NCBI RefSeq assembly: GCF_902806315.1
Contig: NZ_CADCWD010000051.1
Span: forward strand, 1-64,000
DNA: 64,000 nucleotides
DNA from: an uncultured Sphingosinicella sp.
Lineage (GTDB): Bacteria > Pseudomonadota > Alphaproteobacteria > Sphingomonadales > Sphingomonadaceae
Direction of reading: 5' to 3'
Shown piece by piece: positions 1-10,511 of the stretch. The notes beneath the pieces are model-generated. The model ran no database searches. It had not been told where the DNA came from and was given only the letters and a program-made list of their open reading frames with translations. Numbering within the stretch: the stretch's first letter is position 1; each line of letters begins with the position of its first letter. A program made the position numbers and the translations under genes.

Positions 1-3000
1 TCTGCCGGTCGCCCTTCATCGCCTTGGCGGTGACAGCGACGAGCGGCACGTCGGCGAGCTTTGGCCGCGCGCGGATCTGCTGCATGGTTTCGTAACCATC
101 CATCTCCGGCATCATGATGTCGATGAGCGCGATATCTATGCCCGGCGTCTGCTCGAGGATCAGAATGCCGTCCTTGCCGCGCTCGGCGTGCATCACTTCG
201 ACGTCGTAGCTCTCCAGCACGCTGGTCAGCGAATAGATGTTGCGGATGTCGTCGTCGACGATCAGGATCTTCGCGCCGGCAAGCTCGGGCACGCTGCGCG
301 ACATTGGGGCGACGTCGTTGGCGCGCTCGCCGGGCTCGACGCGGCGCTTCGAACGGTCAACGCCGGCCGCGAGCTTCGCGAAGACCTGGGCCAGCTCCTG
401 ATGGTCGGCCGGCTTCTCAGTCACTCCGAACGCGCCCATTCCGAGCACCGAAGAGACTTAGTCCGCACCCGAAATGACGTGGATCGGCAGGTGACTGGTC
501 TGCGGATCGTGCTTGAGGAGATCGAGCAGCACGAAGCCGTCTATGTCGGACAGGCCGAGATCAAGTGTGATCGCGTCCGGCTGCAGCTTGCGAGCCATTG
601 CGAGCGTGCCCGCCCCGGCCGTCGAGACGACGCCCTTCAAACCTGCATCATGGGCGAGATCGAGCAGGATGGAGGCGAACGTCGGATCGTCCTCCACGAT
701 CAGGACGAACGGATCGTCTTTCAGATTGTCGCGATCATCACTGACCTCAAACGTGGTCGGAAGGGCGGTCGGCACCATCGCGCCGCTATTGTCGTAGCGA
801 GCGGGCGTCCCGATCGTCGCGGTTACGGTGGCGGCGGGAACGGCGTGGAGCGGCACGAACAGGGTGAAGGTCGAGCCCTCGCCCGGAATCGAGCGGACCT
901 GCAGCTCGCCCCCGAGCAGGCGCGCGATCTCGCGGCTAATCGAGAGGCCGAGGCCGGTGCCGCCATATTTGCGGCTGGTGGTGCCGTCCGCCTGCTGGAA
1001 CGCCTCGAAGATGAGCTTCTGCTTATCCTCGGGAATGCCGATGCCGGTGTCGGTGACCGCGATCTCGATCGCCTGGTCGCCGGCCTTGAGCACCGGATGA
1101 TTGGCGCTCCAGCCGCTGGTGGCGCTGCGCACTGCGAGCGTGACGCTGCCATGGGCGGTGAACTTAAAGGCGTTGGAGAGGAGGTTGAGCACCACCTGCT
1201 GCAGGCGCTTTTCGTCGGTGCGGATCGAGGAAGGCAGCTTGCCGTCGAACTCGACCTCGAAGGTAAGCCCCTTGTCCGCCGCGAGCTGGCGGAAGGTCCG
1301 CTCCATATGCTGGCGGAGGCTTCCCATCGGCATGTCGCCGACCTCAATCGAAACCGTTCCGGATTCGATCTTCGAGAGATCGAGGATGTCGTTGATGAGG
1401 CTCAAGAGATCCGAGCCGGCCGAGTTGATCGTGCGCGCGAACTCGGTCTGCTTCTCGTTCAAATTGCCCTGGGGGTTGTCCGCAAGCAGCTTCGAAAGGA
1501 TCAGCAGCGAGTTTAGCGGCGTCCGAAGCTCGTGCGACATGTTGGCGAGGAATTCGGACTTGTACTTGGACGTCAGCGCAAGCTGCTCCGCCTTTTCCTC
1601 GACCGCGCGGCGCGCCATGTCGATTTCGAGGTTCTTGGCCTCCACCTGCTTCTTCTCATTCTCGAGAAGCTGGGCCTTCTCCTGAAGTTCTTCGTTGGTG
1701 GCGTGCAGCTCTTCCTGCTTGGTGGTGAGCTCGGTCTGACGCGCCTGGAGCTCCTGCGTCAGAAGCTGCGACTGTTTCAGAAGGCCCTCGGTGCGCATGG
1801 TGGCGGCGATGGTGTTGAGCACGATGCCGACCGATTCCATCAGCTGGTCGAGGAAGCTCTGGTGGGTCTCGTTGAACTCGTGGAACGAGGCCAGCTCGAT
1901 CACCGCCTTCACGTCGTCCTCGAACAAGGCCGGCATGATGTTGATATTGGCGGGCGGCGCGTGGCCGAGGCCGGAGCCGATGCGGATGAACTCGCCCGGC
2001 ACGTTCTTCAGCAGCATGCCGCGCTTGTCGGCCGCGGCCTGGCCGATCAGGCCCTCGCGCAGCTTGAAGACGGGCTTGAGCTCATCCCGGTTCTCCGCGC
2101 CGTAGCTCGCGACGAGGTCGAGGAGGGTGTCGTCGCCCTCCTTCTTGGTCACGTAGAAGACGCCGTATTGGGCGTTCACCAGCGGCGCCAGTTCCGACAT
2201 GATCAGGTTCGACACCGTCGAAAGATCGCGCTCGCCCTGCAGCATGCGGCTGAAGCGGGCGAGGTTGGTCTTGAGCCAGTCTTGCTCCGCATTCTTCAAG
2301 GTCTGGTCCTTGAGGTTGCGGATCATCTCGTTGATCGTGTCCTTCAGCGCGGCCATCTCGCCCGAGGCTTCCACCGCGATCGAGCGGGTAAGGTCGCCCT
2401 TGGTCACGGCGGTCGCCACGTCGGCGATCGAGCGCACCTGGTTGGTGAGGTTGGCCGCGAGCTGGTTCACGTTGTCCGTCAGGTCGCGCCAGAGGCCAGC
2501 AGCGCCAGGCACACGGGCCTGACCGCCGAGGCGGCCTTCGATGCCGACCTCGCGAGCCATGTTGGTCACCTGGTCGCCGAAGGTCGACAGAGTCTCGATC
2601 ATGAAGTTGATCGTCTCGGCCAGCGCCGCGATTTCGCCCTTGGCGTCCACCTGCAGCTTCCGCTTCAGGTTGCCCTGCGCCACCGCGGTCACAACGTCCG
2701 CGATGCCGCGCACCTGGTTGGTGAGGTTGGTTGCCATCAGGTTCACGTTGTCCGTGAGATCCTTCCACGTGCCGCCCACGCCCGGCACCTGCGCCTGGCC
2801 GCCGAGCTTGCCCTCGGTGCCCACTTCGCGGGCCACGCGGGTCACTTCCGATGCGAAGCCGTTCAGCTGGTCCACCATGACGTTGATGGTGTCCTTGAGC
2901 TGAAGGATCTCGCCCTTCACGTCGACGGTGATCTTCTTGGAAAGGTCGCCCCTCGCCACGGCGGTCGTCACGTCGGCGATGTTGCGGACCTGGCCGGTCA

Positions 3001-5245
3001 GATTTTCGGCCATCAAGTTCACGTTGTCGGTCAAATCCTTCCAGGTGCCGGCGACGCCGCGCACCTGCGCCTGGCCACCGAGCTTTCCTTCGGTGCCGAC
3101 CTCCCTCGCCACGCGTGTCACTTCGGACGCGAAGCCGTTGAGCTGGTCCACCATGGTGTTGATGGTGTTCTTCAGCTCCAGGATCTCGCCCTTCACGTCG
3201 ACGGTGATCTTTTTGGAAAGATCGCCCAGCGCCACCGCGGTCGTCACTTCGGCGATGTTACGCACCTGGCCGGTGAGGTTCGCCGCCATGGCGTTCACGT
3301 TGTCGGTCAGATCCTTCCACGTTCCGCCGACGCCCGGCACCTGCGCCTGGCCGCCGAGACGGCCTTCGGTCCCGACCTCGCGGGCCACGCGGGTCACTTC
3401 CGACGCGAAGGAGTTCAACTGGTCCACCATGACGTTGATGGTGTTCTTGAGCTCAAGGATCTCGCCCTTCACGTCCACGGTGATCTTCTTGGAAAGATCG
3501 CCTTTCGCCACCGCGGTCGTCACTTCGGCGATGTTGCGGACCTGACCGGTAAGGTTGGTCGCCATCGCGTTCACATTGTCGGTCAAGTCCTTCCAGGTGC
3601 CGGCGACGCCTTCCACCTGCGCCTGGCCGCCGAGCCGGCCCTCGGTGCCGACCTCGCGCGCCACGCGAGTCACTTCCGATGCGAAGCCGTTCAGCTGGTC
3701 CACCATGGTGTTGATGGTGTTCTTCAGCTCCAGGATCTCACCCTTCACCTCCACCGTGATCTTCTTGGACAAGTCGCCCTTCGCCACCGCGGTCGTCACA
3801 TCCGCGATGTTGCGGACCTGGCCGGTCAAGTTCGCGGCCATCAGGTTCACGTTGTCGGTCAAGTCGGCCCAGGTTCCGGCGACGCCCGGCACCTGCGCCT
3901 GGCCGCCGAGCTTTCCTTCAGTGCCGACCTCACGCGCCACACGGGTCACTTCGGACGCGAAGCCGTTCAGCTGGTCCACCATGACGTTGATGGTGTTCTT
4001 GAGCTCGAGAATTTCGCCCTTCACGTCCACGGTGATCTTCTTGGACAAGTCGCCCGATGCCACCGCGGTCGTCACTTCGGCGATGTTACGCACCTGGCCG
4101 GTGAGATTGTCGGCCATCAGGTTCACGTTGTCCGTGAGATCCTTCCAGGTGCCGCCGACGCCCGGCACCTGCGCCTGGCCGCCGAGCTTGCCTTCCGTGC
4201 CCACTTCGCGGGCCACGCGGGTCACTTCCGATGCGAAGCCGTTGAGCTGGTCCACCATGACGTTGATGGTGTTCTTGAGCTCGAGGATCTCGCCCTTCAC
4301 GTCCACCGTGATCTTCTTGGAAAGATCGCCCGAGGCCACCGCGGTCGTCACTTCGGCGATGTTACGGACCTGGCCGGTGAGGTTGTCGGCCATCAGGTTC
4401 ACGTTGTCGGTCAAATCCTTCCACGTGCCGGCGACGCCTTCCACGCGCGCCTGGCCGCCGAGCTTTCCTTCCGTGCCCACTTCGCGGGCCACGCGGGTCA
4501 CTTCCGACGCGAAGGAGTTGAGCTGGTCCACCATGGTGTTGATGGTGTTCTTGAGCTCGAGGATTTCGCCCTTCACCTCCACGGTGATCTTCTTGGAAAG
4601 ATCGCCCGAGGCCACCGCGGTCGTCACTTCGGCGATGTTGCGGACCTGACCCGTCAGGTTGGTCGCCATCGCGTTCACGTTGTCGGTCAAGTCCTTCCAG
4701 GTGCCGGCCACGCCCTTCACGGTGGCCTGGCCGCCCAGCTTGCCCTCGGTGCCCACTTCGCGGGCCACGCGCGTCACTTCCGAGGCGAAGGAGGCGAGCT
4801 GCTCCACCATCGTGTTCACGACCTTGCCGATGCGCAGGAATTCGCCGCGCAGCGGCCGGCCGTCGATCTCGACCGTCATGGACTGCGACAGGTCGCCCTT
4901 CGCCACCGCGCCGATGACGCGGGCGACTTCGGCGGTCGGCTGGACCATGTCCTCAATCAATTCGTTGACCGAGCGGATCGCGGTCTCCCACCCGCCGGTC
5001 GCGTTCTTGACGCGCCCGCGCTGGGTGATCTTGCCTTCCTTACCCACCACCATGGAGAGACGCTCGAATTCCTGCGTCATCTGCTGGTTGAGGCCGACCA
5101 CCTCGTTGAAAACGGCCGCGATCTCGCTGTCGACGCCCGGCAGATCCTCGGACAGACGAACGGAAAAATCGCCGCGACGAAGGCTGCGCAGGGCGCTCAG
5201 CAATTGGCGCCGGTCAAGAAATTCCCGAGGGTTTTCGACGTTCAC
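1..5245 (-). CDS. HAMP-array hybrid histidine kinase (about nine ~92-aa HAMP/linker repeats, GAF-like region, HisKA, HATPase, two receiver domains); ORF interrupted by in-frame TAA at 458-460 and continuing past the window start
   Basis: ORF 458..5245: repeated [61 protein letters not shown] units; H-box [18 protein letters not shown] boxes; REC motif [20 protein letters not shown]. Same-frame reading below 458 gives [46 protein letters not shown]. Confidence 0.9.
2450..4800 (-). repeat. Tandem in-frame 276-bp (92-aa) repeats encoding a HAMP array
   Basis: Near-identical copies of EVGTEG(K/R)[16 protein letters not shown] at 276-bp spacing (e.g. 'ccacttcgcggg' at 4201 and 4477). Confidence 0.9.
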
Positions 5246-5458
5246 GTACCGCTCCTAGGTGCTTTGCCCGCCCAATTCTGGTTGCCGGCCCCCGCCAGCG
5301 AACCGCCCTCATAGCAGAGTCCCGCCTGTCTGCGCGCTTAAAATTTCACATTGCCAGTAACTTATTGGCTTCGCTTGCCAATGCGGGTCCGGGGGCTAAA
5401 AGCGCGACACGGACGAGGGCGACGCCCACGCTCCGCCTCCCGAACCGCTCGAAAGCCG

Positions 5459-5830
5459 ATGTCGCAGCTGACCGAATTGCAAGGCTTCATACGTTCCACA
5501 TTCCGATCCGTATGGTCGCTGGAATTGCTGATCTATTTGCGCAAGGCTAAGGATCGCTCCTGGGGGCAGGACGAGCTGGTCGCGGGGCTGAGGGCGAGCC
5601 ACTCGATCGTTGCACAAAGCGTCGACTCGCTGCTGGCGGCGGGCCTCGTGGCGACTGAGGGGGAGGGGAATGTGCGCTATCTTCCGGCATCGGCCGATCT
5701 CGACCGGCGCGCCGAGGAGGCCGAGGCCTTTTACGCCCGCAGCCCGGACGCGGTGCGGCGGCTGATCGTGATGGCGGCCAGCGACGGCCTCAGCGCCTTC
5801 GCGGACGCCTTCAGGCTGAGGAAGGACTGA
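5459..5830 (+). CDS. Putative winged-helix/MarR-like transcriptional regulator
   Basis: MSQLTELQGFIRSTFRSVWSLELLIYLRKAKDRSWGQDELVAGLRASHSIVAQSVDSLLAAGLV..; wHTH-like pattern; followed closely by two small membrane proteins. Confidence 0.6.
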   Translation: MSQLTELQGFIRSTFRSVWSLELLIYLRKAKDRSWGQDELVAGLRASHSIVAQSVDSLLAAGLVATEGEGNVRYLPASADLDRRAEEAEAFYARSPDAVRRLIVMAASDGLSAFADAFRLRKD

Positions 5831-5833
5831 CCC

Positions 5834-6109
5834 ATGCAGGATGTCTTCCCGACCGCGGTCTATCTCCTCTGTTTCGCGACGAGCAGCGCCTGCGGCATCC
5901 TGCTGTGGCGCAATTACAGGCGCACGGGCGCCCGGCTGCTGATGTGGAGCGCGACCTGCTTCCTGCTGCTAGCGCTCAACAACCTGCTCGTGGTGATCGA
6001 TCTCGTCGTCCTACCCACCGCCGTGACGTTACAACTGCCGCGCGTGGCCGTGTCGCTCGCGGCTGTGGCGGTGCTCTTGTTCGGCTTTATCTGGGACATG
6101 GAGGAGTGA
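5834..6109 (+). CDS. Small membrane protein (DUF5985-like)
   Basis: 91 aa, three hydrophobic segments; stop overlaps the next start (TGATG). Confidence 0.6.
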   Translation: MQDVFPTAVYLLCFATSSACGILLWRNYRRTGARLLMWSATCFLLLALNNLLVVIDLVVLPTAVTLQLPRVAVSLAAVAVLLFGFIWDMEE

Positions 6110-6378
6110 TGGACCTCTACATCTTCCTGTCCGGCGCGGTCAGCACCGGGTTCGTCATTGCCGGCCTCTTCTTCCTGCGCTTCTGGAAGCGGACCGGGGA
6201 CAGCCTGTTCGCCGCCTTCGCGATGGCATTCTGGCTGCTCGGGCTGACGCAGGGGCTGCTCGCGCTGAGCGACATCCCGGTCGAGGAGCGGAGCTGGCTT
6301 TATCTCCTTCGGCTCGCCGCCTTCTCGCTCATCCTGGTATCGATCGGGCTCAAGAATAGACGCGCGCGAGGCGGTTAG
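6109..6378 (+). CDS. Small membrane protein (DUF5985-like)
   Basis: MDLYIFLSGAVSTGFVIAGLFFLRFWKRTGDSLFAAFAMAFWLLGL..; ATG at 6109 within the ORF 5905..6378 frame. Confidence 0.65.
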   Translation: MDLYIFLSGAVSTGFVIAGLFFLRFWKRTGDSLFAAFAMAFWLLGLTQGLLALSDIPVEERSWLYLLRLAAFSLILVSIGLKNRRARGG

Positions 6379-7901
6379 CGCCAGAAAGGGCCAGCCTCGG
6401 CGAGGCGGCCATAGGCCTGCTCGGCTCCCGCGACGGGATCCTCCTTCTGGGCTGCCTTGTCGATGAAGCGGCTTGCGCTGCGCAGCATCTCGTCAGCCTT
6501 GGGATGGCCTGCCAAAAGCGATTGCAGAAGTTCCCGCGCGGTCTCGATGTCGTTCAGCTCTCCGAGATGCTCCTGCATGTCCTCCAGCGCGGCGGAAAAA
6601 GCTTTTCGCCTCGTCAGCGCGTCTTCGCGAGCTTCGAGCGAGGCAAGGAATTCAACCGCATAGCGCAGCTTCTTCACCTCGATCCGCAGGCGGTGAAGGG
6701 TCTCGATTTCCAGCTTGGCCAGATGCTTCCCGCCCTTTTTGACCTTGCGCCACCTCTTGTCGAGCTGCGCCCGGCCGAACTCTCCGATCGGCCGCTGCGC
6801 CATCTCCGCCTCGCGCCACTTTCCGGTCCCGATCCAGCCGACCAGGTCCAGCATCAACCGCCGCAGGCGCGCGGAGGCCAGCGTCTCCAGCACCGAAGCG
6901 TAAGCCCGTTCCCGCGCCGCTTCGAGCGTGCGCCTGAGCTCCTTTTCAGTCCCGTCGGCGCCTTGGGTTCCTGGGATCCGCTTCAGCAGCACGTCGAGGT
7001 TGCGCGCGTCGCCGAGCTGGTCGGTGAACCAGCGTACCTCCTCGCGCAGGGTCAGGAACTCCTGGTCGCCGATGATCGGGCGGAAGAAAGTGAAAGCGGA
7101 GCGGAGCCGTCGCATCGCGACCCTTGCCTGATGCAGCGCGGAAGGGTCCTGCGTCCTTTCGACGATCGTTTCGTTGAGCCGAAACTGCCTCAGGCACGAG
7201 GCTGCGATGGCCGCGAACGCTTCGGCCGCGCTCATTGCCGGCGTCAGGTCGATCCGCTCCGCCTTGACGACGCGTCCGACGGCGCCGTCCGCCAGCGCAT
7301 AGCCGCGCTCGGCCTTGGTGAGCACGCCAAGCCGTAGCGGCGCGCGCTGGCCCAGCTGGCGCGCGAACTCGATCAGGTCTCTGGCATCGCCGCTTTTCAG
7401 CTCCAGCTCGACCTCGGCGATCCGCTCGCTCGACTTGCCGCCGGTGACGGTGCCCTCGTCCAGCACCAGTTCGATGGCAGCGCCGTCCCGACTCACGTTC
7501 CAGGTCGTCCGCTCCATCTCCGATCGGATCAGCGGCTTCAGGCGCTTGCGTGTCCTTTTGCCGAGATGCTCCTTGAGCGGCGTCCGCGCGGCGCGATCGA
7601 GGTCGGGCTCGGCGCTCTCCACTTCCTCTTCCCATTCGGGACGGTCGAACATGCCGGCCGAGTCCGCGCCCTGCTGCTTCACCGTCTGAAGAAAGCGGCC
7701 CTTCGACTCCCGCACCCGCAGAGAGAATCCCGCGTTGCGAAGCGCTCCGTCCGGCGTGTCATAGTAGATCGAGACTTGCCGAGCGGTCTTGTGGGCGACC
7801 TTCTTGAGAGCCGGATGGGTCCGCAACTGCTTCGCGCCGCCCTCGTCGAGCAGGAGCTTGAGCTCGATCTCGCGATCCTGGCTCACCCGCCGCACCTGCA
7901 A
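6375..7901 (-). CDS. CYTH and CHAD domain-containing protein
   Basis: N-terminal EIELKLLLDEGG..YYDTPD..LR (CYTH ExExK) and C-terminal CHAD (LHQARVAMRRLRSAFTFF; LHRLRIEVKKLRYAVEF). Confidence 0.85.
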   Translation of the reverse strand: MQVRRVSQDREIELKLLLDEGGAKQLRTHPALKKVAHKTARQVSIYYDTPDGALRNAGFSLRVRESKGRFLQTVKQQGADSAGMFDRPEWEEEVESAEPDLDRAARTPLKEHLGKRTRKRLKPLIRSEMERTTWNVSRDGAAIELVLDEGTVTGGKSSERIAEVELELKSGDARDLIEFARQLGQRAPLRLGVLTKAERGYALADGAVGRVVKAERIDLTPAMSAAEAFAAIAASCLRQFRLNETIVERTQDPSALHQARVAMRRLRSAFTFFRPIIGDQEFLTLREEVRWFTDQLGDARNLDVLLKRIPGTQGADGTEKELRRTLEAARERAYASVLETLASARLRRLMLDLVGWIGTGKWREAEMAQRPIGEFGRAQLDKRWRKVKKGGKHLAKLEIETLHRLRIEVKKLRYAVEFLASLEAREDALTRRKAFSAALEDMQEHLGELNDIETARELLQSLLAGHPKADEMLRSASRFIDKAAQKEDPVAGAEQAYGRLAEAGPFWR

Positions 7902-8013
7902 GAACCACGTTCTCCGGCCATCTGATCCTGCTGCGACATGTCCGGCATCAGCCTGCGCATCGATTGAGACAGTTTGGTGACTGTGAACGGACCTTTAGAT
8001 CGATTGTTGCACT

Positions 8014-8523
8014 ATGAGCCAGAGCATCGTCATGCTGCGTTATGCCGGGATGGGAATGATTTCGGGATTGAGGAAAGCCGCCGGAACCGCTTTTGGCCGC
8101 CGCCGCGCACGCGGCGGGCCACTTCAGGTGGCCGCTTTGCCCTATCGCAGCCGTGCCGACGGGACGCTCGAGGTTTTGCTCGTCACCACCCGCGGCACCG
8201 GCCAGTGGATGGTCCCCAAAGGTTGGCCGATCACCGGCAAGACGCTCCCCCAGGCCGCCGCGCAGGAGGCCTATGAGGAAGCCGGCGTTCGCGGCAAGGC
8301 GGGCAAGGAGGAACTCGGCCGTTTCCAGCATCGCAAGACCGGATTGCTGGAGGGCGCTATCGATTGCGTCGTCGCGGTGTACCCGATGGCGGTGGACGAG
8401 GAGCTGACGAACTGGCCGGAGCACGGCGAGCGCGTGCGCACCTGGTTCGGGCTCGATGAGGCGGCCAAGAGCGTGAACTCGTCCGAACTGGCGGGCATCA
8501 TCGCCGCCTTGAAGGGCGCCTGA
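8014..8523 (+). CDS. NUDIX hydrolase
   Basis: GWPITGKTLPQAAAQEAYEEAGVRG resembles a Nudix box (GX5EX7REUXEEXGU). Confidence 0.85.
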   Translation: MSQSIVMLRYAGMGMISGLRKAAGTAFGRRRARGGPLQVAALPYRSRADGTLEVLLVTTRGTGQWMVPKGWPITGKTLPQAAAQEAYEEAGVRGKAGKEELGRFQHRKTGLLEGAIDCVVAVYPMAVDEELTNWPEHGERVRTWFGLDEAAKSVNSSELAGIIAALKGA

Positions 8524-8618
8524 CATTCGCTGTCGGCGTGGTTTACAAAAGCTTAAGGCTTAACCTTCTTGCGCCGCCGTCTGCCGTTATTGGCCCGCTT
8601 TTTGCCTCTCTCGCACGC

Positions 8619-8891
8619 ATGTTGCGTAAGCTCGGACGTCTCTTCGTCATCAAGACCCGGCTCGAAGCCTTTGCGGTAATTTACGCGCTCGCAGTCGGCG
8701 CCGTCGGCCGCGGTTTCCATTATATGGAGGTCTATCCGGGCTTGCGGGGCTACCTCTTCTTCGCCGCTTGCAGCGCCGCCGTGTTCATGGCTGGCGGCAA
8801 GATCCTGGATGCCACGCACCGGCCGCGGAAACCGCGGGAGGAGCGTAGAAACCCCTCGCGCGATCGCCGCACCCAGCCTTCGGCCGGCTGA
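8619..8891 (+). CDS. Small hypothetical membrane protein
   Basis: MLRKLGRLFVIKTRLEAFAVIYALAVGAVGRGFHYMEVYPGLRGYLFFAACSAAVFMAGGK; start chosen internally. Confidence 0.5.
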   Translation: MLRKLGRLFVIKTRLEAFAVIYALAVGAVGRGFHYMEVYPGLRGYLFFAACSAAVFMAGGKILDATHRPRKPREERRNPSRDRRTQPSAG

Positions 8892-8999
8892 CCCCTTCAA
8901 TTGCGGCCATCCGCAAGCTAATCGAACGATCTCAAAGCCGTTTGCCCAGCGGCTCGGCTGCGGGCATTGAAGGCGTGCGTTCAAGGATCCGGGTGCCGA

Positions 9000-9449
9000 T
9001 TGGAAATCTCCCTTCTCTATGTCAGCCGGAGCACGCTTCGGCTTCCGGACGAAGCGGGAGCGGTGGATGCGATCGTCGCGGCATCGCAGTCGCGTAACCC
9101 GCAGACCGGCGTCACGGGCGCTCTCGTCTTTACCGAGAAGCAGTTCGCCCAATATCTGGAGGGACCCGAGGAGAGCGTCCGCGCGGTCATGGACAGCATC
9201 CGGTGCGATCCTCGGCATAGCGACATCCAGATGATCTTTGACAAGCCGCTGCACGGCCGCCGCTTTCCGACCTGGGCGATGGCTTATGCCGGCCCTTCCA
9301 CCTTCGTGGCGGGCCACGTCCTGACCCTTGCGGAGGCAGCGACGCCCAGCCGTCAGTCCAAGGCCGCCGAGCGCCTCATTTCGCTGATGCGCCAGTTCGT
9401 CGAGGCCCAGTTGATCGAGCAGCGGCGCAAGGACTCGGGCGCCGCTTAG
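9000..9449 (+). CDS. BLUF domain blue-light sensor protein
   Basis: LEISLLYVSRS..SRNPQTGVTGALVFTEKQFAQYLEGPEESV..IRCDPRH..RRFPTWAMAY; conserved BLUF Tyr, Asn, Gln and W/M positions. Start codon uncertain (TTG at 9000 or 8967). Confidence 0.85.
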   Translation: MEISLLYVSRSTLRLPDEAGAVDAIVAASQSRNPQTGVTGALVFTEKQFAQYLEGPEESVRAVMDSIRCDPRHSDIQMIFDKPLHGRRFPTWAMAYAGPSTFVAGHVLTLAEAATPSRQSKAAERLISLMRQFVEAQLIEQRRKDSGAA

Positions 9450-9556
9450 GCATTTTCCCCAACCTTGGCGAAATCCGCCAACCCTGCGCGCCAACCTCAT
9501 AGGGGCGCACCTTGCAGATCAGGTCGTTTTCCGCGGAAATCCGCCACTCAGCCGAC

Positions 9557-9573
9557 TTGGCACGCCTCTTGTA
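9557..9573 (+). promoter_or_regulatory. Candidate sigma54 (-24/-12) promoter upstream of the psp-like operon
   Basis: TTGGCACGCCTCTTGTA: GG-N10-GT spacing, matches TGGCACG-N4-TTG; -12 GC is GT. Confidence 0.5.
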
Positions 9574-9641
9574 ACCTTGCCGACAACACCGCCGAAAGGA
9601 CGGCGGTTGGGAAGCGGTTCAGGTCAAAGGGGAGACTCAAG

Positions 9642-9818
9642 ATGTTCAAGTTCGACAAGGTCGAGTTGCAGCGCATGGCAGTCGCGGCGGTTGGCGCTCT
9701 GGTTCTGACGACCACCTTCGTCGGCGCGGCGGTAGCTCCGGCATCGGTGCCGGCCGAAAGCTGCGCCGTCGCGATCTGCGCCGCCAGCTCGCAATTTTCC
9801 GATCTCGCCAACGCCTGA
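9642..9818 (+). CDS. Small hypothetical protein preceding PspC
   Basis: MFKFDKVELQRMAVAAVGALVLTTTFVGAAVAPASVPAESC..; one hydrophobic segment. Confidence 0.6.
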   Translation: MFKFDKVELQRMAVAAVGALVLTTTFVGAAVAPASVPAESCAVAICAASSQFSDLANA

Positions 9819-9852
9819 CCGGCACGCGCGGACCTCTCGGGGAGCCAAGAAC

Positions 9853-10218
9853 ATGAAGAAGATCTTCCAGCTCGACAAACGCAACGGCAAGATGATGGGC
9901 GTCTGCTCGGGCATTGCAAACTATACCGGCATCGATGCCACTTTCGTCCGGATCGGCGCGATCGTGGTGACCCTGCTCGGCGCCTTCCCCTGGACGGTGG
10001 TGGCCTATCTTGCCGCGGCCTGGCTCTCCAAGTCGAAGCCGGCCTCGTCCTACGACCCGGTCTCGTCCTACGGCGACGCGGCTGCGCCAAGGCTCAGCGC
10101 TTCCACCTACGAAGTCCGCCAGAGCATGCGCGACATCGACCGCTGCATGGCCGAGGTCGAAACCTTCGTGACGAGCCAGAACAGCCGGCTCGCCCGTGAG
10201 ATCGAGGAGCTGCGCTGA
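9853..10218 (+). CDS. pspC: PspC domain-containing protein
   Basis: FQLDKRNGKMMGVCSGIANYTGIDATFVRIGAIVVTLLGAFPWTVVAYLAAAW is a PspC domain. Confidence 0.8.
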   Translation: MKKIFQLDKRNGKMMGVCSGIANYTGIDATFVRIGAIVVTLLGAFPWTVVAYLAAAWLSKSKPASSYDPVSSYGDAAAPRLSASTYEVRQSMRDIDRCMAEVETFVTSQNSRLAREIEELR

Positions 10219-10245
10219 GGCGCGGCTCCGGTCAGGAAAAAGATC

Positions 10246-10479
10246 ATGAGCGAATCGATGACCTATCTCGCCGTGGGCAGCCTTGCCCTCATCGGCCTTA
10301 CGTTGGCGCTCTTCGCCGGCCTCAAGGGCTGGCAGGGCTGGCTGGACCTGAAGCGCCTCGAACTCGCCGGCCACCAGGGACAGCAGCATCGTTCCCCCGC
10401 CATGGAACGCATCGAGATGGCTGACCTGAAGGAACGGATCCGCAAACTGGAGTCGATCGCTAGCTGCGTCGACCTCTAA
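10246..10479 (+). CDS. PspB-like small membrane protein
   Basis: N-terminal TM helix then charged RIEMADLKERIRKLESI; located after pspC. Confidence 0.5.
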   Translation: MSESMTYLAVGSLALIGLTLALFAGLKGWQGWLDLKRLELAGHQGQQHRSPAMERIEMADLKERIRKLESIASCVDL

Positions 10480-10511
10480 TTCCCTCCCCCGAGCTTTGCG
10501 GGATAGGGGCT

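Noticed and set aside
2450-4800. Regular direct repeats that could suggest a CRISPR or satellite array
   Set aside because: Period is 276 bp (92 codons), fully in frame and encodes HAMP domains; no spacer structure.
1532-5314. 1260-aa plus-strand ORF opposite the HAMP-array kinase
   Set aside because: Antisense shadow of a repetitive GC-rich coding sequence; His/Arg/Gly-rich low-complexity product repeating at the same 276-bp period. The minus-strand frame has clear kinase motifs.
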